DNA from: Streptomyces griseoincarnatus
Lineage (GTDB): Bacteria > Actinomycetota > Actinomycetes > Streptomycetales > Streptomycetaceae
Reading direction: 5' to 3'
DNA: 64,000 nt
Assembly (NCBI GenBank): GCA_014649575.1
Contig: BMTH01000004.1
Coordinates: forward strand, 1 to 64,000
The notes under the pieces were generated by a model. The model was not told the DNA's origin, ran no database searches, and saw nothing but the letters and a program-made list of their open reading frames with translations. Positions 13,777-22,900 of the stretch are shown one piece after another (positions within the stretch are counted from its first letter, which is position 1; the number at the start of each line of letters is the position of its first letter). The position numbers and the translations under genes were made by a program.

Positions 13777-14619
13777 GTGTCCATCGGCAACTCCCCTGAA
13801 GACGAGCGTCCGTTCGAAGACGTTTCCGAGGAAGACCGCCCTTCCGTCTCGGTCGGCCGTGCGCTGCAGCAGGCGCGCATCGCCGCCGGGCTCACCGTCG
13901 ACGACATCAGCACCGCCACCCGCGTCCGCATCGCCATCGTCCACGCCATCGAGCAGGACGACTTCGCCCCCTGCGGCGGCGACGTGTACGCGCGCGGGCA
14001 CATCCGTACGCTGGCCAAGGCCGTGAAGCTCGACCCGGCCCCGCTGCTCGCCCAGTACGAGGCCCAGAACGGCGGCGGCCGCCCGGCGCCCACCCCGGCC
14101 GCGCCCCTCTTCGAGGCGGAGCGCATCCGTCCGGAGCGGCGCGGACCCAACTGGACCGCCGCCATGGTCGCCGCGATCGTGGTCGTGATCGGCTTCGTCG
14201 GCTTCACGATGGTCAACGGCGACGACGAGGGCGGGACGAACGTCGCCGGCGACACCGAGCCGACCGAGTCGCCCACGCCCAGCCCCACCACCAAGACCGC
14301 CAAGCCCGTCGTGCCCGCGCCGGATCCGTCGGACAGCGCCATCGCCGCGGCCCCGCAGGACAAGGTGACCGTCAAGGTCGTCGCCGCCGACGCACCCAGC
14401 TGGATCTCGGCCAAGGACCACAACGGCAAGGTGCTCTTCGCCGAGCTGCTCAAGAAGGGCGAGGACAAGACCTTCCAGGACAGCTCCAAGATCGACCTGG
14501 TCCTCGGCGACGCGGGCGGCCTCGACCTGTTCGTCAACGGCAAGAAGATCGAGGAAGACTGGCAGCCGGGCGCCGTGGAGCGCCTCACCTACACCAAGGG
14601 CGACCCGCAGGCCGGGTGA
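13777..14619 (+). CDS. RodZ-like membrane protein with cytoplasmic helix-turn-helix
   Basis: 280 aa. Residues about 25-95 form a RodZ-type helix-turn-helix (GRALQQARIAAGLTVDDIS and VYARGHIRTLAKAVKLD). A single membrane helix lies at about 125-145, followed by a Thr/Pro-rich spacer and a C-terminal DUF4115-type beta domain (residues about 195-275, SWISAKDHNGKVLFAELLKKG). RodZ links MreB to wall synthesis in rods; in Streptomyces the role is less clear, but placement after ftsK suggests cell envelope or division work. GTG start. Confidence 0.85.
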   Translation: MSIGNSPEDERPFEDVSEEDRPSVSVGRALQQARIAAGLTVDDISTATRVRIAIVHAIEQDDFAPCGGDVYARGHIRTLAKAVKLDPAPLLAQYEAQNGGGRPAPTPAAPLFEAERIRPERRGPNWTAAMVAAIVVVIGFVGFTMVNGDDEGGTNVAGDTEPTESPTPSPTTKTAKPVVPAPDPSDSAIAAAPQDKVTVKVVAADAPSWISAKDHNGKVLFAELLKKGEDKTFQDSSKIDLVLGDAGGLDLFVNGKKIEEDWQPGAVERLTYTKGDPQAG

Positions 14620-14643
14620 CCGGCTTCCGCAGAGGCGCTCACC

Positions 14644-14673
14644 ACGGGGTTGGCCGGGTCCGGCCAACCCCGT
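14644..14673 (+). terminator. terminator after the RodZ-like gene
   Basis: A perfect 13-bp stem (14644-14656 with 14661-14673) with a GGTC loop, 24 bp after the stop codon. There is no T tract, which is common for Streptomyces terminators. Confidence 0.75.
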
Positions 14674-14712
14674 CGACGTGGGGCGTCGCCGGGACGAAGT
14701 AGTCTTGAGCCC

Positions 14713-16188
14713 ATGCCTGAACGCCGTACCGTCGCACTGGTCACCCTTGGCTGCGCCCGTAACGAGGTGGACTCGGAGGAGCTCGCAGGCCGTTTGGAGG
14801 CGGACGGCTGGCAGCTCGTCGAGGACGCCGAGGAAGCGGACGTCGCCGTCGTCAACACCTGTGGATTCGTCGAGGCCGCCAAGAAGGACTCCGTCGACGC
14901 CCTCCTGGAGGCCAACGACCTCAAGGGACACGGGAGAACCCAGGCGGTCGTCGCCGTCGGCTGCATGGCCGAGCGGTACGGCAAGGAGCTCGCCGAAGCC
15001 CTTCCCGAGGCCGACGGCGTGCTCGGCTTCGACGACTACACGAACATCTCCGACCGCCTGCAGACCATCCTGAACGGCGGCATCCACGCCGCCCACACCC
15101 CGCGCGACCGGCGCAAGCTGCTGCCCATCAGCCCGGCCGAGCGGCAGGATTCCGCCGCCGCCGTCGCGCTGCCCGGACACGGCCCGGCCGACCTGCCCGA
15201 CGGCCTCGCCCCCGCCTCGGGCCCCCGCGCGCCCCTGCGTCGCCGCCTGGACGGCTCCCCGGTCGCCTCCGTGAAGCTGGCCTCCGGCTGCGACCGGCGT
15301 TGCTCCTTCTGCGCCATCCCCTCCTTCCGCGGCTCCTTCATCTCCCGCCGCCCCAGCGACGTCCTCAACGAGACGCGGTGGCTGGCCGAGCAGGGCGTGA
15401 AGGAGATCATGCTGGTCTCCGAGAACAACACCTCCTACGGCAAGGACCTCGGCGACATCCGCCTGCTGGAGTCCCTGCTTCCCGAACTCGCCGAGGTCGA
15501 CGGCCTGGAGCGGGTGCGCGTCAGCTACCTCCAGCCGGCCGAGATGCGCCCCGGCCTGATCGACGTGCTGACCTCCACCCCCAAGATCGCCCCCTACTTC
15601 GACCTGTCCTTCCAGCACTCCGCGCCCGACGTGCTGCGCGCCATGCGCCGCTTCGGCGACACCGACCGCTTCCTGGAGCTGCTCGACACCATCCGGAGCA
15701 AGGCGCCCCAGGCCGGCGTGCGCTCCAACTTCATCGTCGGCTTCCCCGGCGAGTCCGCGGCCGACCTCGCCGAGCTGGAGCGGTTCCTGGGCCACGCCCG
15801 GCTGGACGCCATCGGTGTGTTCGGCTACTCCGACGAGGAGGGCACCGAGGCCGCCGGCTACGACGGCAAGCTCGACGAGGACGTGGTCGCCGATCGGCTG
15901 GCCCGCGTCTCCCGGCTGGCCGAGGAACTCGTCTCGCAGCGCGCCGAGGAGCGGGTCGGCGAGACCGTGCACGTCCTGGTGGAGTCCGTCGACGAGGAGG
16001 AGGGCGTGTACGGCCGTGCCGCGCACCAGGCCCCCGAGACGGACGGCCAGGTGCTGCTCACGAGCGGCGAGGGACTGAGTGTCGGCCGTATGGTCGAGGC
16101 GAAGGTGGTCGGCACGGAAGGTGTCGACCTGGTGGCCGAGCCGCTCTTCGAGGGCTCGCCCGCGCGCATCGAGGAGGCGGGCAGATGA
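14713..16188 (+). CDS. rimO: ribosomal protein uS12 methylthiotransferase RimO
   Basis: 491 aa. The N-terminal UPF0004 domain has the three cluster cysteines in [19 protein letters not shown] and VGCMAERYG. The radical SAM domain has the CxxxCxxC motif in [17 protein letters not shown], and a TRAM domain closes the C-terminus. It adds a methylthio group to an aspartate of ribosomal protein S12. A Pro/Ala-rich insert of about 40 residues sits between the first two domains. The start at 14713 begins [20 protein letters not shown] lies 7 nt upstream and no binding site is present, so translation may be leaderless. It overlaps the next gene by 4 bp. Confidence 0.95.
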   Translation: MPERRTVALVTLGCARNEVDSEELAGRLEADGWQLVEDAEEADVAVVNTCGFVEAAKKDSVDALLEANDLKGHGRTQAVVAVGCMAERYGKELAEALPEADGVLGFDDYTNISDRLQTILNGGIHAAHTPRDRRKLLPISPAERQDSAAAVALPGHGPADLPDGLAPASGPRAPLRRRLDGSPVASVKLASGCDRRCSFCAIPSFRGSFISRRPSDVLNETRWLAEQGVKEIMLVSENNTSYGKDLGDIRLLESLLPELAEVDGLERVRVSYLQPAEMRPGLIDVLTSTPKIAPYFDLSFQHSAPDVLRAMRRFGDTDRFLELLDTIRSKAPQAGVRSNFIVGFPGESAADLAELERFLGHARLDAIGVFGYSDEEGTEAAGYDGKLDEDVVADRLARVSRLAEELVSQRAEERVGETVHVLVESVDEEEGVYGRAAHQAPETDGQVLLTSGEGLSVGRMVEAKVVGTEGVDLVAEPLFEGSPARIEEAGR

Positions 16189-17069
16189 CGGGTGTCCCGG
16201 CATCGGCGGCAGGTGGCCCCTCCGGCGCGAGAAGGGCGAAGGGCCCCGCGTCCGGGGGCGTGACACCGGCGTCCGGCCGCGCGCTCGCGCGGGAGGCCAG
16301 GGACACGGCTCCGGGCGATTTCGGAGACGGGCGGGCACGGCGTGACGCGCCGAGCCCCGAGGAGGTCCGCCCGGCGGCCCCTTCCTCACCGCAGTCCCCC
16401 CAGGGGAGCGCCGGGACCGCCGAGGGACAGGGCTCCACGCGCGCCCCGCGCGGCGGCAAGATCGCGGCCGCGGCCGTGGACCAGGCCAGCGTCTGGAACA
16501 TCGCCAACCTGCTGACCATGCTCCGGCTGCTGCTGGTACCGGCGTTCGTCATGCTGATGCTGGCCGACGGCGGCTACGACCCGGCCTGGCGCTCGCTGGC
16601 CTGGGCGGCCTTCGCCATCGCCATGATCACCGACCTGTTCGACGGTCATCTGGCGCGCACCTACAACCTGGTCACCGACTTCGGGAAGATCGCCGACCCC
16701 ATCGCCGACAAGGCCATCATGGGCGCGGCGCTGATCTGTCTGTCCGCGCTGGGCGACCTGCCGTGGTGGGTCACGGGCGTGATCCTCGGCCGGGAACTGG
16801 GGATCACCCTGCTGCGTTTCCTCGTCATCCGTTACGGGGTGATCCCGGCCAGCCGGGGCGGCAAGCTCAAGACACTCACCCAGGGCGTGGCCGTCGGCAT
16901 GTACGTGCTGGCGCTGACCGGGTGGCTGGCGACGCTGCGGTGGTGGGTGATGGCCGCGGCGGTGGTGCTGACCGTGGCGACCGGACTCGACTATGTGAAA
17001 CAGGCCATTGTGCTCCGCAGTCAGGGAATCGCCGAGCGCAAGGCGGCGTTGGAGGAGACGGAAGAGTGA
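16185..17069 (+). CDS. pgsA: CDP-alcohol phosphatidyltransferase, PgsA type
   Basis: 294 aa. The family motif D-x2-D-G-x2-A-R-x8-G-x3-D-x3-D is intact, starting at Asp150. Several membrane helices cover about residues 115-275. It most likely makes phosphatidylglycerol phosphate from CDP-diacylglycerol, as an integral membrane enzyme. Unusual is a disordered N-terminal extension of about 100 residues rich in Pro, Ser, Gly and Arg that the core family lacks. The ATG overlaps the rimO stop (ATGA), which points to translational coupling. Some actinomycetes have several PgsA paralogues, so the exact product is inferred. Confidence 0.88.
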   Translation: MTGVPASAAGGPSGARRAKGPASGGVTPASGRALAREARDTAPGDFGDGRARRDAPSPEEVRPAAPSSPQSPQGSAGTAEGQGSTRAPRGGKIAAAAVDQASVWNIANLLTMLRLLLVPAFVMLMLADGGYDPAWRSLAWAAFAIAMITDLFDGHLARTYNLVTDFGKIADPIADKAIMGAALICLSALGDLPWWVTGVILGRELGITLLRFLVIRYGVIPASRGGKLKTLTQGVAVGMYVLALTGWLATLRWWVMAAAVVLTVATGLDYVKQAIVLRSQGIAERKAALEETEE

Positions 17070-17611
17070 GTTCAACGGCCACCGAGGTGGTGCGACTACT
17101 CACCGTGAACGGAGGGACGCTCGCGGTCGCCGAGTCGCTGACCGGTGGCCTGGTGGCGGCGGAGATCACCTCAGTCCCCGGGGCGTCCAAGGTCTTCAGA
17201 GGCTCGGTGACGGCGTACGCCACGGAGCTGAAGCACCGGCTGCTGGGCGTGGACGCCACTCTGCTGGCCCAGCGAGGAGCGGTGGATCCGCAGGTGGCGG
17301 GCCAGATGGCGGCCGGGGTGCGCAAGGCTCTCGACGCCGACTGGGGCATTGCCACCACCGGAGTGGCCGGCCCCGACCCCCAGGACGGACAGGCCGTCGG
17401 CACGGTGTACGTGGCCGTGGACGGCCCCTTCGCGGACGGTGACGGTTCCGCCTCTGGCGGAAAAGTGCGCCGCCTGCGGTTGAACGGCGACCGCGCGGAA
17501 ATTCGTATGGAGAGTGTACGGAGCGTACTCGCACTGCTCCTCGCGGAGCTTGCGGGCGAACAGACCGGGAATGAGCGAGCACAGGATACGGAACGGAACG
17601 GGGGGTTTTGA
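17066..17611 (+). CDS. CinA C-terminal-type nicotinamide-nucleotide amidase
   Basis: 181 aa, corresponding to the stand-alone CinA C-terminal domain (PncC). Typical blocks are LAVAESLTGGLVAAEITSVPGAS, GSVTAYATELKHRLLGV and GIATTGVAGPDPQDGQAVGTVYVA. The family hydrolyses nicotinamide mononucleotide in NAD salvage. GTG start, overlapping the pgsA stop by 4 bp. The pgsA-cinA-clgR order is widely kept in actinobacteria. Confidence 0.9.
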   Translation: MSSTATEVVRLLTVNGGTLAVAESLTGGLVAAEITSVPGASKVFRGSVTAYATELKHRLLGVDATLLAQRGAVDPQVAGQMAAGVRKALDADWGIATTGVAGPDPQDGQAVGTVYVAVDGPFADGDGSASGGKVRRLRLNGDRAEIRMESVRSVLALLLAELAGEQTGNERAQDTERNGGF

Positions 17612-17720
17612 TGTTTGCAGCCCAGAGTGAACACGACATCGCTCCCCGCACGGCCGCGGCGCGAGGCGGTACGGTGGGGCGAGAAGGATGCGGCTACGCG
17701 GTCCGAGGAGGGAGCCACCG

Positions 17721-18101
17721 ATGATTCTGCTCCGTCGCCTGCTGGGTGACGTGCTGCGTCGGCAGCGCCAGCGCCAGGGCCGTACTCTGCGCGAAGTCTC
17801 CTCGTCCGCCCGAGTTTCGCTCGGCTATCTCTCCGAGGTGGAGCGGGGGCAGAAGGAGGCTTCCTCCGAGCTGCTCTCCGCGATCTGCGACGCGTTGGAC
17901 GTACGGATGTCCGAGCTCATGCGGGAGGTGAGCGACGAACTCGCTCTCGCCGAGCTGGCCCAGTCTGCTGCAGCGACCCCCAGCGAGCCCGTACCCACGC
18001 CGGTTCGACCGATGCTGGGTTCCGTGTCGGTGACCGGTGTGCCACCGGAACGGGTGACCATCAAGGCGCCCGCCGAGGCGGTGGACGTCGTCGCCGCCTG
18101 A
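17721..18101 (+). CDS. clgR: ClgR, helix-turn-helix activator of clp protease genes
   Basis: 126 aa. A Cro/XRE-type helix-turn-helix covers about residues 10-70 ([20 protein letters not shown], then [20 protein letters not shown]). ClgR activates clpP1P2, clpC and lon in Streptomyces. The protein ends in Val-Val-Ala-Ala; in S. lividans the terminal alanines make ClgR a target of ClpP, giving feedback control, and that feature is preserved here. The ATG has GGAGGGAG 6 nt upstream. Position after cinA matches the actinobacterial clgR locus. Confidence 0.92.
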   Translation: MILLRRLLGDVLRRQRQRQGRTLREVSSSARVSLGYLSEVERGQKEASSELLSAICDALDVRMSELMREVSDELALAELAQSAAATPSEPVPTPVRPMLGSVSVTGVPPERVTIKAPAEAVDVVAA

Positions 18102-18141
18102 GCGCGGTGTCCGGCGCCCGCGCGGTGTGAAGGTGTGAGAT

Positions 18142-18193
18142 GCCCCGGTGAGGGCTCCTCCGGAAGCTTCCGGAGGAGTGCTACCGGGGTTTT
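18142..18193 (+). terminator. terminator of the pgsA-cinA-clgR unit
   Basis: An outer stem (GCCCCGGT with ACCGGGG) encloses a perfect 24-bp palindrome centred on AAGCTT, and is followed by TTTT. It is 40 bp after clgR. The strong two-part hairpin with a T tract is a convincing intrinsic terminator. Confidence 0.82.
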
Positions 18194-18300
18194 CGCATGC
18201 CCGGACGGACGTGGGGGAGCGGGGCGGGGCTGCGTTTGCCGGTGCGGCGGTGGGCCGTCATCGTGGAGACGGAGGCGGGGGACCAGCCACGGAGGTGCGG

Positions 18301-18771
18301 ATGTACGTCGTGAAGAGCCCGTTGTCCGACGAGAACCTGAAGACTGTTTCTGAGGCACTGCAGGGCGCCCTGGTCGATCTCATCGACCTCTCCCTGGTGG
18401 CCAAGCAGATCCACTGGAACGTGGTCGGACCGCGCTTCCGCTCCGTTCATCTCCAGCTCGACGAGGTCGTGGCCACCGCACGGGGTCACTCCGACACCGT
18501 CGCCGAGCGCGCCGCGGCGCTGGGCGTCTCGCCCGACGGGCGGGCCGCGACCGTGGCCGTGGGCAGCGGCATCGGCGTCACGCCCGAGGGCTGGGTCGAC
18601 GACGCGGCGGCGGTGAGCGCGCTGGTGGACGCGCTGGGCGCGGTCATCGCCCGTATGCGGGAGCGGATCGCGGCGACCGAGGAGCCCGACCCGGTGACCC
18701 AGGACATCATCATCACCATCACCGCGGACCTCGAGAAGCACCACTGGATGTTCCAGGCCGCGAACGGGTGA
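18301..18771 (+). CDS. Dps-family ferritin-like DNA-protection protein
   Basis: 156 aa. The Dps ferroxidase signature is present: Gln-Ile-His-Trp-Asn (residues 39-43), His at about 51 and the L-D-E-x-V block; the last helix holds LEKHHWMFQAA. Dps dodecamers oxidise and store iron and compact DNA in stress and in spores. S. coelicolor carries a Dps paralogue (DpsB) near this locus. The ATG at 18301 has GGAGG 5 nt upstream. The next small gene starts within the stop codon. Confidence 0.88.
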   Translation: MYVVKSPLSDENLKTVSEALQGALVDLIDLSLVAKQIHWNVVGPRFRSVHLQLDEVVATARGHSDTVAERAAALGVSPDGRAATVAVGSGIGVTPEGWVDDAAAVSALVDALGAVIARMRERIAATEEPDPVTQDIIITITADLEKHHWMFQAANG

Positions 18772-19049
18772 CCCGGCCGCGGGGCCCAGCCCTGGCGCGG
18801 AGAAACGGGCCCACGGGGTACCGGTGGGGCGCCTGCGTGGCGTTCACCGCCCTGTGGTGGTGGGCGGCGGCACGGCTGCTGCTCGCGCCGGACGCCGGCG
18901 CCCTGGAGGGTACGGTCGCGGCCGGCGGATGGGGACTGAGCGTGCTTCCGGTGCACTGTCTGCCCAAGGCACGGGCGGACGGGGCGCTCGCCGCGGGACG
19001 CTGGCGGCGGGCCTGGCGCGCCGCTCGTCGTGAGCCCGGGGAGGAGTGA
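18768..19049 (+). CDS. small membrane protein of unknown function
   Basis: 93 aa starting at a GTG that overlaps the Dps stop (GTGA). A basic N-terminus is followed by a hydrophobic, Trp-rich helix (CVAFTALWWWAAARLLLAP), a second weaker hydrophobic stretch and a basic Arg-rich tail, so a small inner-membrane protein is likely. I do not recognise a family. The coupling with dps suggests co-expression. A run of ten C follows its stop codon. Confidence 0.6.
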   Translation: MTRPRGPALARRNGPTGYRWGACVAFTALWWWAAARLLLAPDAGALEGTVAAGGWGLSVLPVHCLPKARADGALAAGRWRRAWRAARREPGEE

Positions 19050-19079
19050 CGCCCTCCCCCCCCCGGGCGGCTGTGTCGG

Positions 19080-19913
19080 CTAGCGGGCGGGGCTTCGGCG
19101 GTCTCGCGGCGCGGGATCCGGGGCCGGTCCCGGCTGGCAGACGGGGCACCAGTACGTGGGGCGTTCGCGTGAGCCGTCGCCCTGCTCGGCCACCCGGATC
19201 GGCGTGCCGCAGCGCAGACAGGGGCGGCGGGCGCGGCCGTACACGTAGAGGTCCTGGCCACGCCGGCCCGTGGTGTTGCGGATCGGGCGGTCGCGGTTGA
19301 ACTCCAGCAGCTTCCTGGCCAGCTCCGGGAGGCTCGCCATCCGGTCGGCGGGCAGCTCGCCGACGGGGAGCCAGGGCGTGACGTTGAGCAGGAAGCACAG
19401 CTCGCTCTTGAACACGTTGCCGATGCCCGCGAGGTTCCGCTGGTCCAGCAGGGCCTCGCCGAGTTCCCGGTCGGGGTCCTTCCCGAGGTTGGCGAGAGCG
19501 ATGTCGGCGTCCCAGTCGGGTCCCAGCAGGTCGGGGCCGAGGTGGCCGACCGCGCGGTCCTCCTCGTCCTCGGTGCGGATCAGCTCCAGCACGGGGAGCC
19601 GGTAGCCGACGGCCGTGCGTTCGGCGTTGGCGAGGACGGCGCGGATCTGGTGCGCCGGGCCGCCGTTCCAGCGCTGTCCGGGCGCGAAGATCCGCCACGA
19701 GCCGTCCATCCGCAGGTGCGAGTGCAGGGTCAGGCCGCCCTCGATCCGGGTCAGCAGGTGCTTGCCGCGCGCCGTGACGTCCAGCACCGAGCGTCCGGTG
19801 AGGTCGGACGTGGCGAAGCGGGGCACGCGCAGATCGCTGCGGACCAGTACTCTGCCCGCGAGGGCGTCGTGCAGCCGTCGCGCGGCCTGCCAGACCGTGT
19901 CTCCTTCGGGCAT
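19080..19913 (-). CDS. nei: endonuclease VIII-like DNA glycosylase (Nei family)
   Basis: 277 aa. It starts MPEGDTV, giving the catalytic Pro2-Glu3 of the Fpg/Nei family; the downstream D distinguishes Nei-type enzymes from MutM (PELPEVE). The helix-two-turn-helix has QRNLAGIGNVFKSELCFL and the C-terminal zinc finger has two Cys pairs (CLRCG and CPVC). It removes oxidised bases and cuts the strand by beta,delta-elimination. The gene lies 33 bp downstream of the Lhr helicase gene on the same strand, so the two are likely co-transcribed; the same pairing occurs in mycobacteria. Confidence 0.92.
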   Translation of the reverse strand: MPEGDTVWQAARRLHDALAGRVLVRSDLRVPRFATSDLTGRSVLDVTARGKHLLTRIEGGLTLHSHLRMDGSWRIFAPGQRWNGGPAHQIRAVLANAERTAVGYRLPVLELIRTEDEEDRAVGHLGPDLLGPDWDADIALANLGKDPDRELGEALLDQRNLAGIGNVFKSELCFLLNVTPWLPVGELPADRMASLPELARKLLEFNRDRPIRNTTGRRGQDLYVYGRARRPCLRCGTPIRVAEQGDGSRERPTYWCPVCQPGPAPDPAPRDRRSPAR

Positions 19914-19946
19914 GCGTCAAGGGTGACACGGCCGGCCCGCACCCGG

Positions 19947-22900
19947 TCAGGCGCGCAGCCGCAGCCCTCTCGGGGTGGCCACGAAACCCGCGGTCTCCAG
20001 GAGGGCACCGAGCGGGGACGTGAGGGCCGGGGTGCCGTTGACGCGCTCCACGGTGACCGTGCCGAGGGAGCCCGCGCGGGCCGCGTTCGCGAGCGCCTCG
20101 GCGGCCACCGGCAGCCTCGGGTCGTCGGCCGGGTCGGCGCCGGGATCGGCGGGCCAGGCCAGCACGGTCTTGCCGCCGCGCTCCATGTAGAGCGTCAGCT
20201 CGCCGTCCACCAGCACCACCAACGAGCCCGCCTTGCGGCCCGGCTTGTGGCTCGCGCCCTCCGGCGGCTCCGGCCAGCCCAGGGCCGCCCCGTAGGCGTT
20301 GGCCGGGTCGGCGGCGGCCAGTACGACGGCCCGGGAGCCGCGGTCCGGCCCCGAACGGCGTCCGGCGAACGGGTCGTACGAAGGACCCCCGCCGTTCTGC
20401 CAGGGCTGCGAGCCCTGGGCGGCGAGGTCGCGCGGCGAGACGTACTCACCGGGCCGCGAGGGCAGGTACGACACGTCGTCCTGGCCCTGCCCGAGCCCGT
20501 AAGGGTCGGACTGTCCGCCGAACGGAGCGGGCGCGTCCGGGACCGGGTGTCCCTCGCCGCGCTCCCGGGCGTTGGCCGCCGCGCGCAGGCGGTCCACGGC
20601 GCCGTCCATCGCGAACTGGGCGGCGCCCAAACCCTCCACCACGTAGCCACGACGGGCCTGCCCCGTCTCCTCGAACGCGGACAACACCCGGTACACCGCC
20701 GAGAAGCCGCCCTCGACGCCCTCCGCCGCGACGGCGCCCCGGGTCACCACACCGTGCCGGTCCAGCAGGGTGCGGGCCAGGGCGTGGGCGCGGACCGTGG
20801 TGTCGCCCTCCCGGTCGGGCAGCAGCGCCCAGCGGCCGGCGACCGTGGGCGGGCCCGTGCGGGAGGCGCTGCGGGCCGCCGCCGTCAGGGAGCCGTAGCG
20901 TCCGCGCGGGACCGCACGCTTGGCCCGGTGGGCCGTGGACCCGGCGGTGCGGCCGGAGCCGAGCAGGGCGCGCAGCGGGTTGAGCGTGTCGTTGGTGAGA
21001 CGCCCGGACCAGGCGAGGTCCCACAGGGCGTCGGCCAGCTGCACGTCGCTCGCCTCGGGGTGCGTGGTGGCGCGGACCTGGTCGGCGATCTGACGGAAGA
21101 ACAGGCCGTAGCCGCCGGACAGGGCGGCCAGCACCGACTCGTGCAGCGCGGTCGTCTCCAGCGGATGCGGGGGAGGCAGCAGCAGGGGCGCCGCGTCCGC
21201 CAGGTACAGCGAGACCCAGCCGTCCTTGCCCGGCAGGGAACCCGCGCCCGCCCAGATCACCTCGCCGGACGCGGTCAGCTCGTCGAGCATCGCCGAAGCG
21301 TAGTTCGCCACCCGCGACGGCAGGACCAGCTTCTCCAGGGCGGAGGCGGGCACGGACGCGCCCTGGAGCTGCTCGACGGCCCGCAGCAGTCCGTCGATGC
21401 CCCGCAGGGAGTGGCCCTTGCCCATGTGCTGCCACTGAGGGAGGAACTGGGCCAGCGCGGCGGGCGGCACCGGCTCCAGCTCGTGCCGCAGCGCGGCCAG
21501 GGAACGGCGGCGCAGCCGGCGCAGCACCGCCGCGTCGCACCACTCCTGACCGATCCCGGCCGGGTGGAACTCGCCCTGCACGACCCGGCCGGCCGCCGCC
21601 AAACGCTGCAGGGCGCCCTCGGTCACGGCCACGCCCAGCCCGAAGCGGGCGGCCGCCGTCGCGGAGGTGAACGGGCCGTGCGTGCGCGCGTACCGCGCGA
21701 GGAGGTCGCCCAGGGGGTCCTTCACGGGCTCCGTGAACGCCTCGGGCACGCCGACCGGCAGCGCCGTGCCCAGCGCGTCCCGCAGCCGGCCCGCGTCCTC
21801 CACGGCCGCCCAGTGGTCCTCGCCCGCGATGCGCACCCGGATGGCGCGCCGCGCGGAGGCCAGCTCCCGCGCCCACTGCGGCTCGGCGCCCCGTTCGGCC
21901 AGCTCGGCCTCGGTGAGCGGACCGAGCAGTCGCAGCAGGTCGGCGACGCTCTCCGCGTCCTTCGCGCGCCGGTCCTCGGTGAGCCACTGCAGCTCGCGCT
22001 CCAGCTCCGTGAGCACCTCGGCGTCCAGCAGCTCCCGCAGCTCCGCCTGGCCGAGCAGCTCCGCGAGCAGCCGCGAGTCCAGTGACAGGGCGGCCGCACG
22101 GCGCTCGGCGAGCGGGGAGTCGCCCTCGTACAGGAACTGGGCGACGTACCCGAAGAGCAGGGAGCGGGCGAACGGGGACGGCTCCGGGGTGGTGACCTCG
22201 ACCAGCCGCACCCTCCGGGACTCCAGGTCGCCCATCAGCTCGACCAGGCCGGGGACGTCGAACACGTCCTGGAGGCACTCGCGGACCGCCTCGAGGACGA
22301 TCGGGAACGACCCGAACTCGCCGGCCACCTGGAGCAGCTGGGAGGCGCGCTGACGCTGCTGCCACAGCGGCGTGCGCCGGCCGGGGTTGCGGCGCGGCAG
22401 CAGCAGCGCGCGGGCGGCGCACTCACGGAACCGGGAGGCGAAGAGGGCCGAGCCGCCGACCTGGTCGGTGACGACCTGGTCGACCTCGCCCTTGTCGAAG
22501 ACGACGTCGGCGGCGCCCACGGGTGCCTGGTCCGCGTCGTACTCGGCGCCGGCCTTCACCGGCTCCTGGTCGAGCAGGTCCAGCCCCATCAGGTCGGCGT
22601 CCGGCAGGCGCAGCACGATGCCGTCGTCGGCGTGCATCACCTGGGCGTCCATGCCGTACCGCTCGGACAGACGGGCGCCGAGCGCGAGCGCCCACGGGGC
22701 GTGCACCTGAGCGCCGAAGGGGGAGTGCACGACCACCCGCCAGTCGCCCAGCTCGTCGCGGAACCGCTCCACCACGATCGTGCGGTCGTCCGGGATGTGC
22801 CCGCAGGCCTCGCGCTGCTCCCTCAAGTACGACAGCACGTTGTCCGCGGCCCAGGCGTCCAGCCCCGCGGCCAGCAGCCGCAGCCTGGCGTCCTCGTCGT

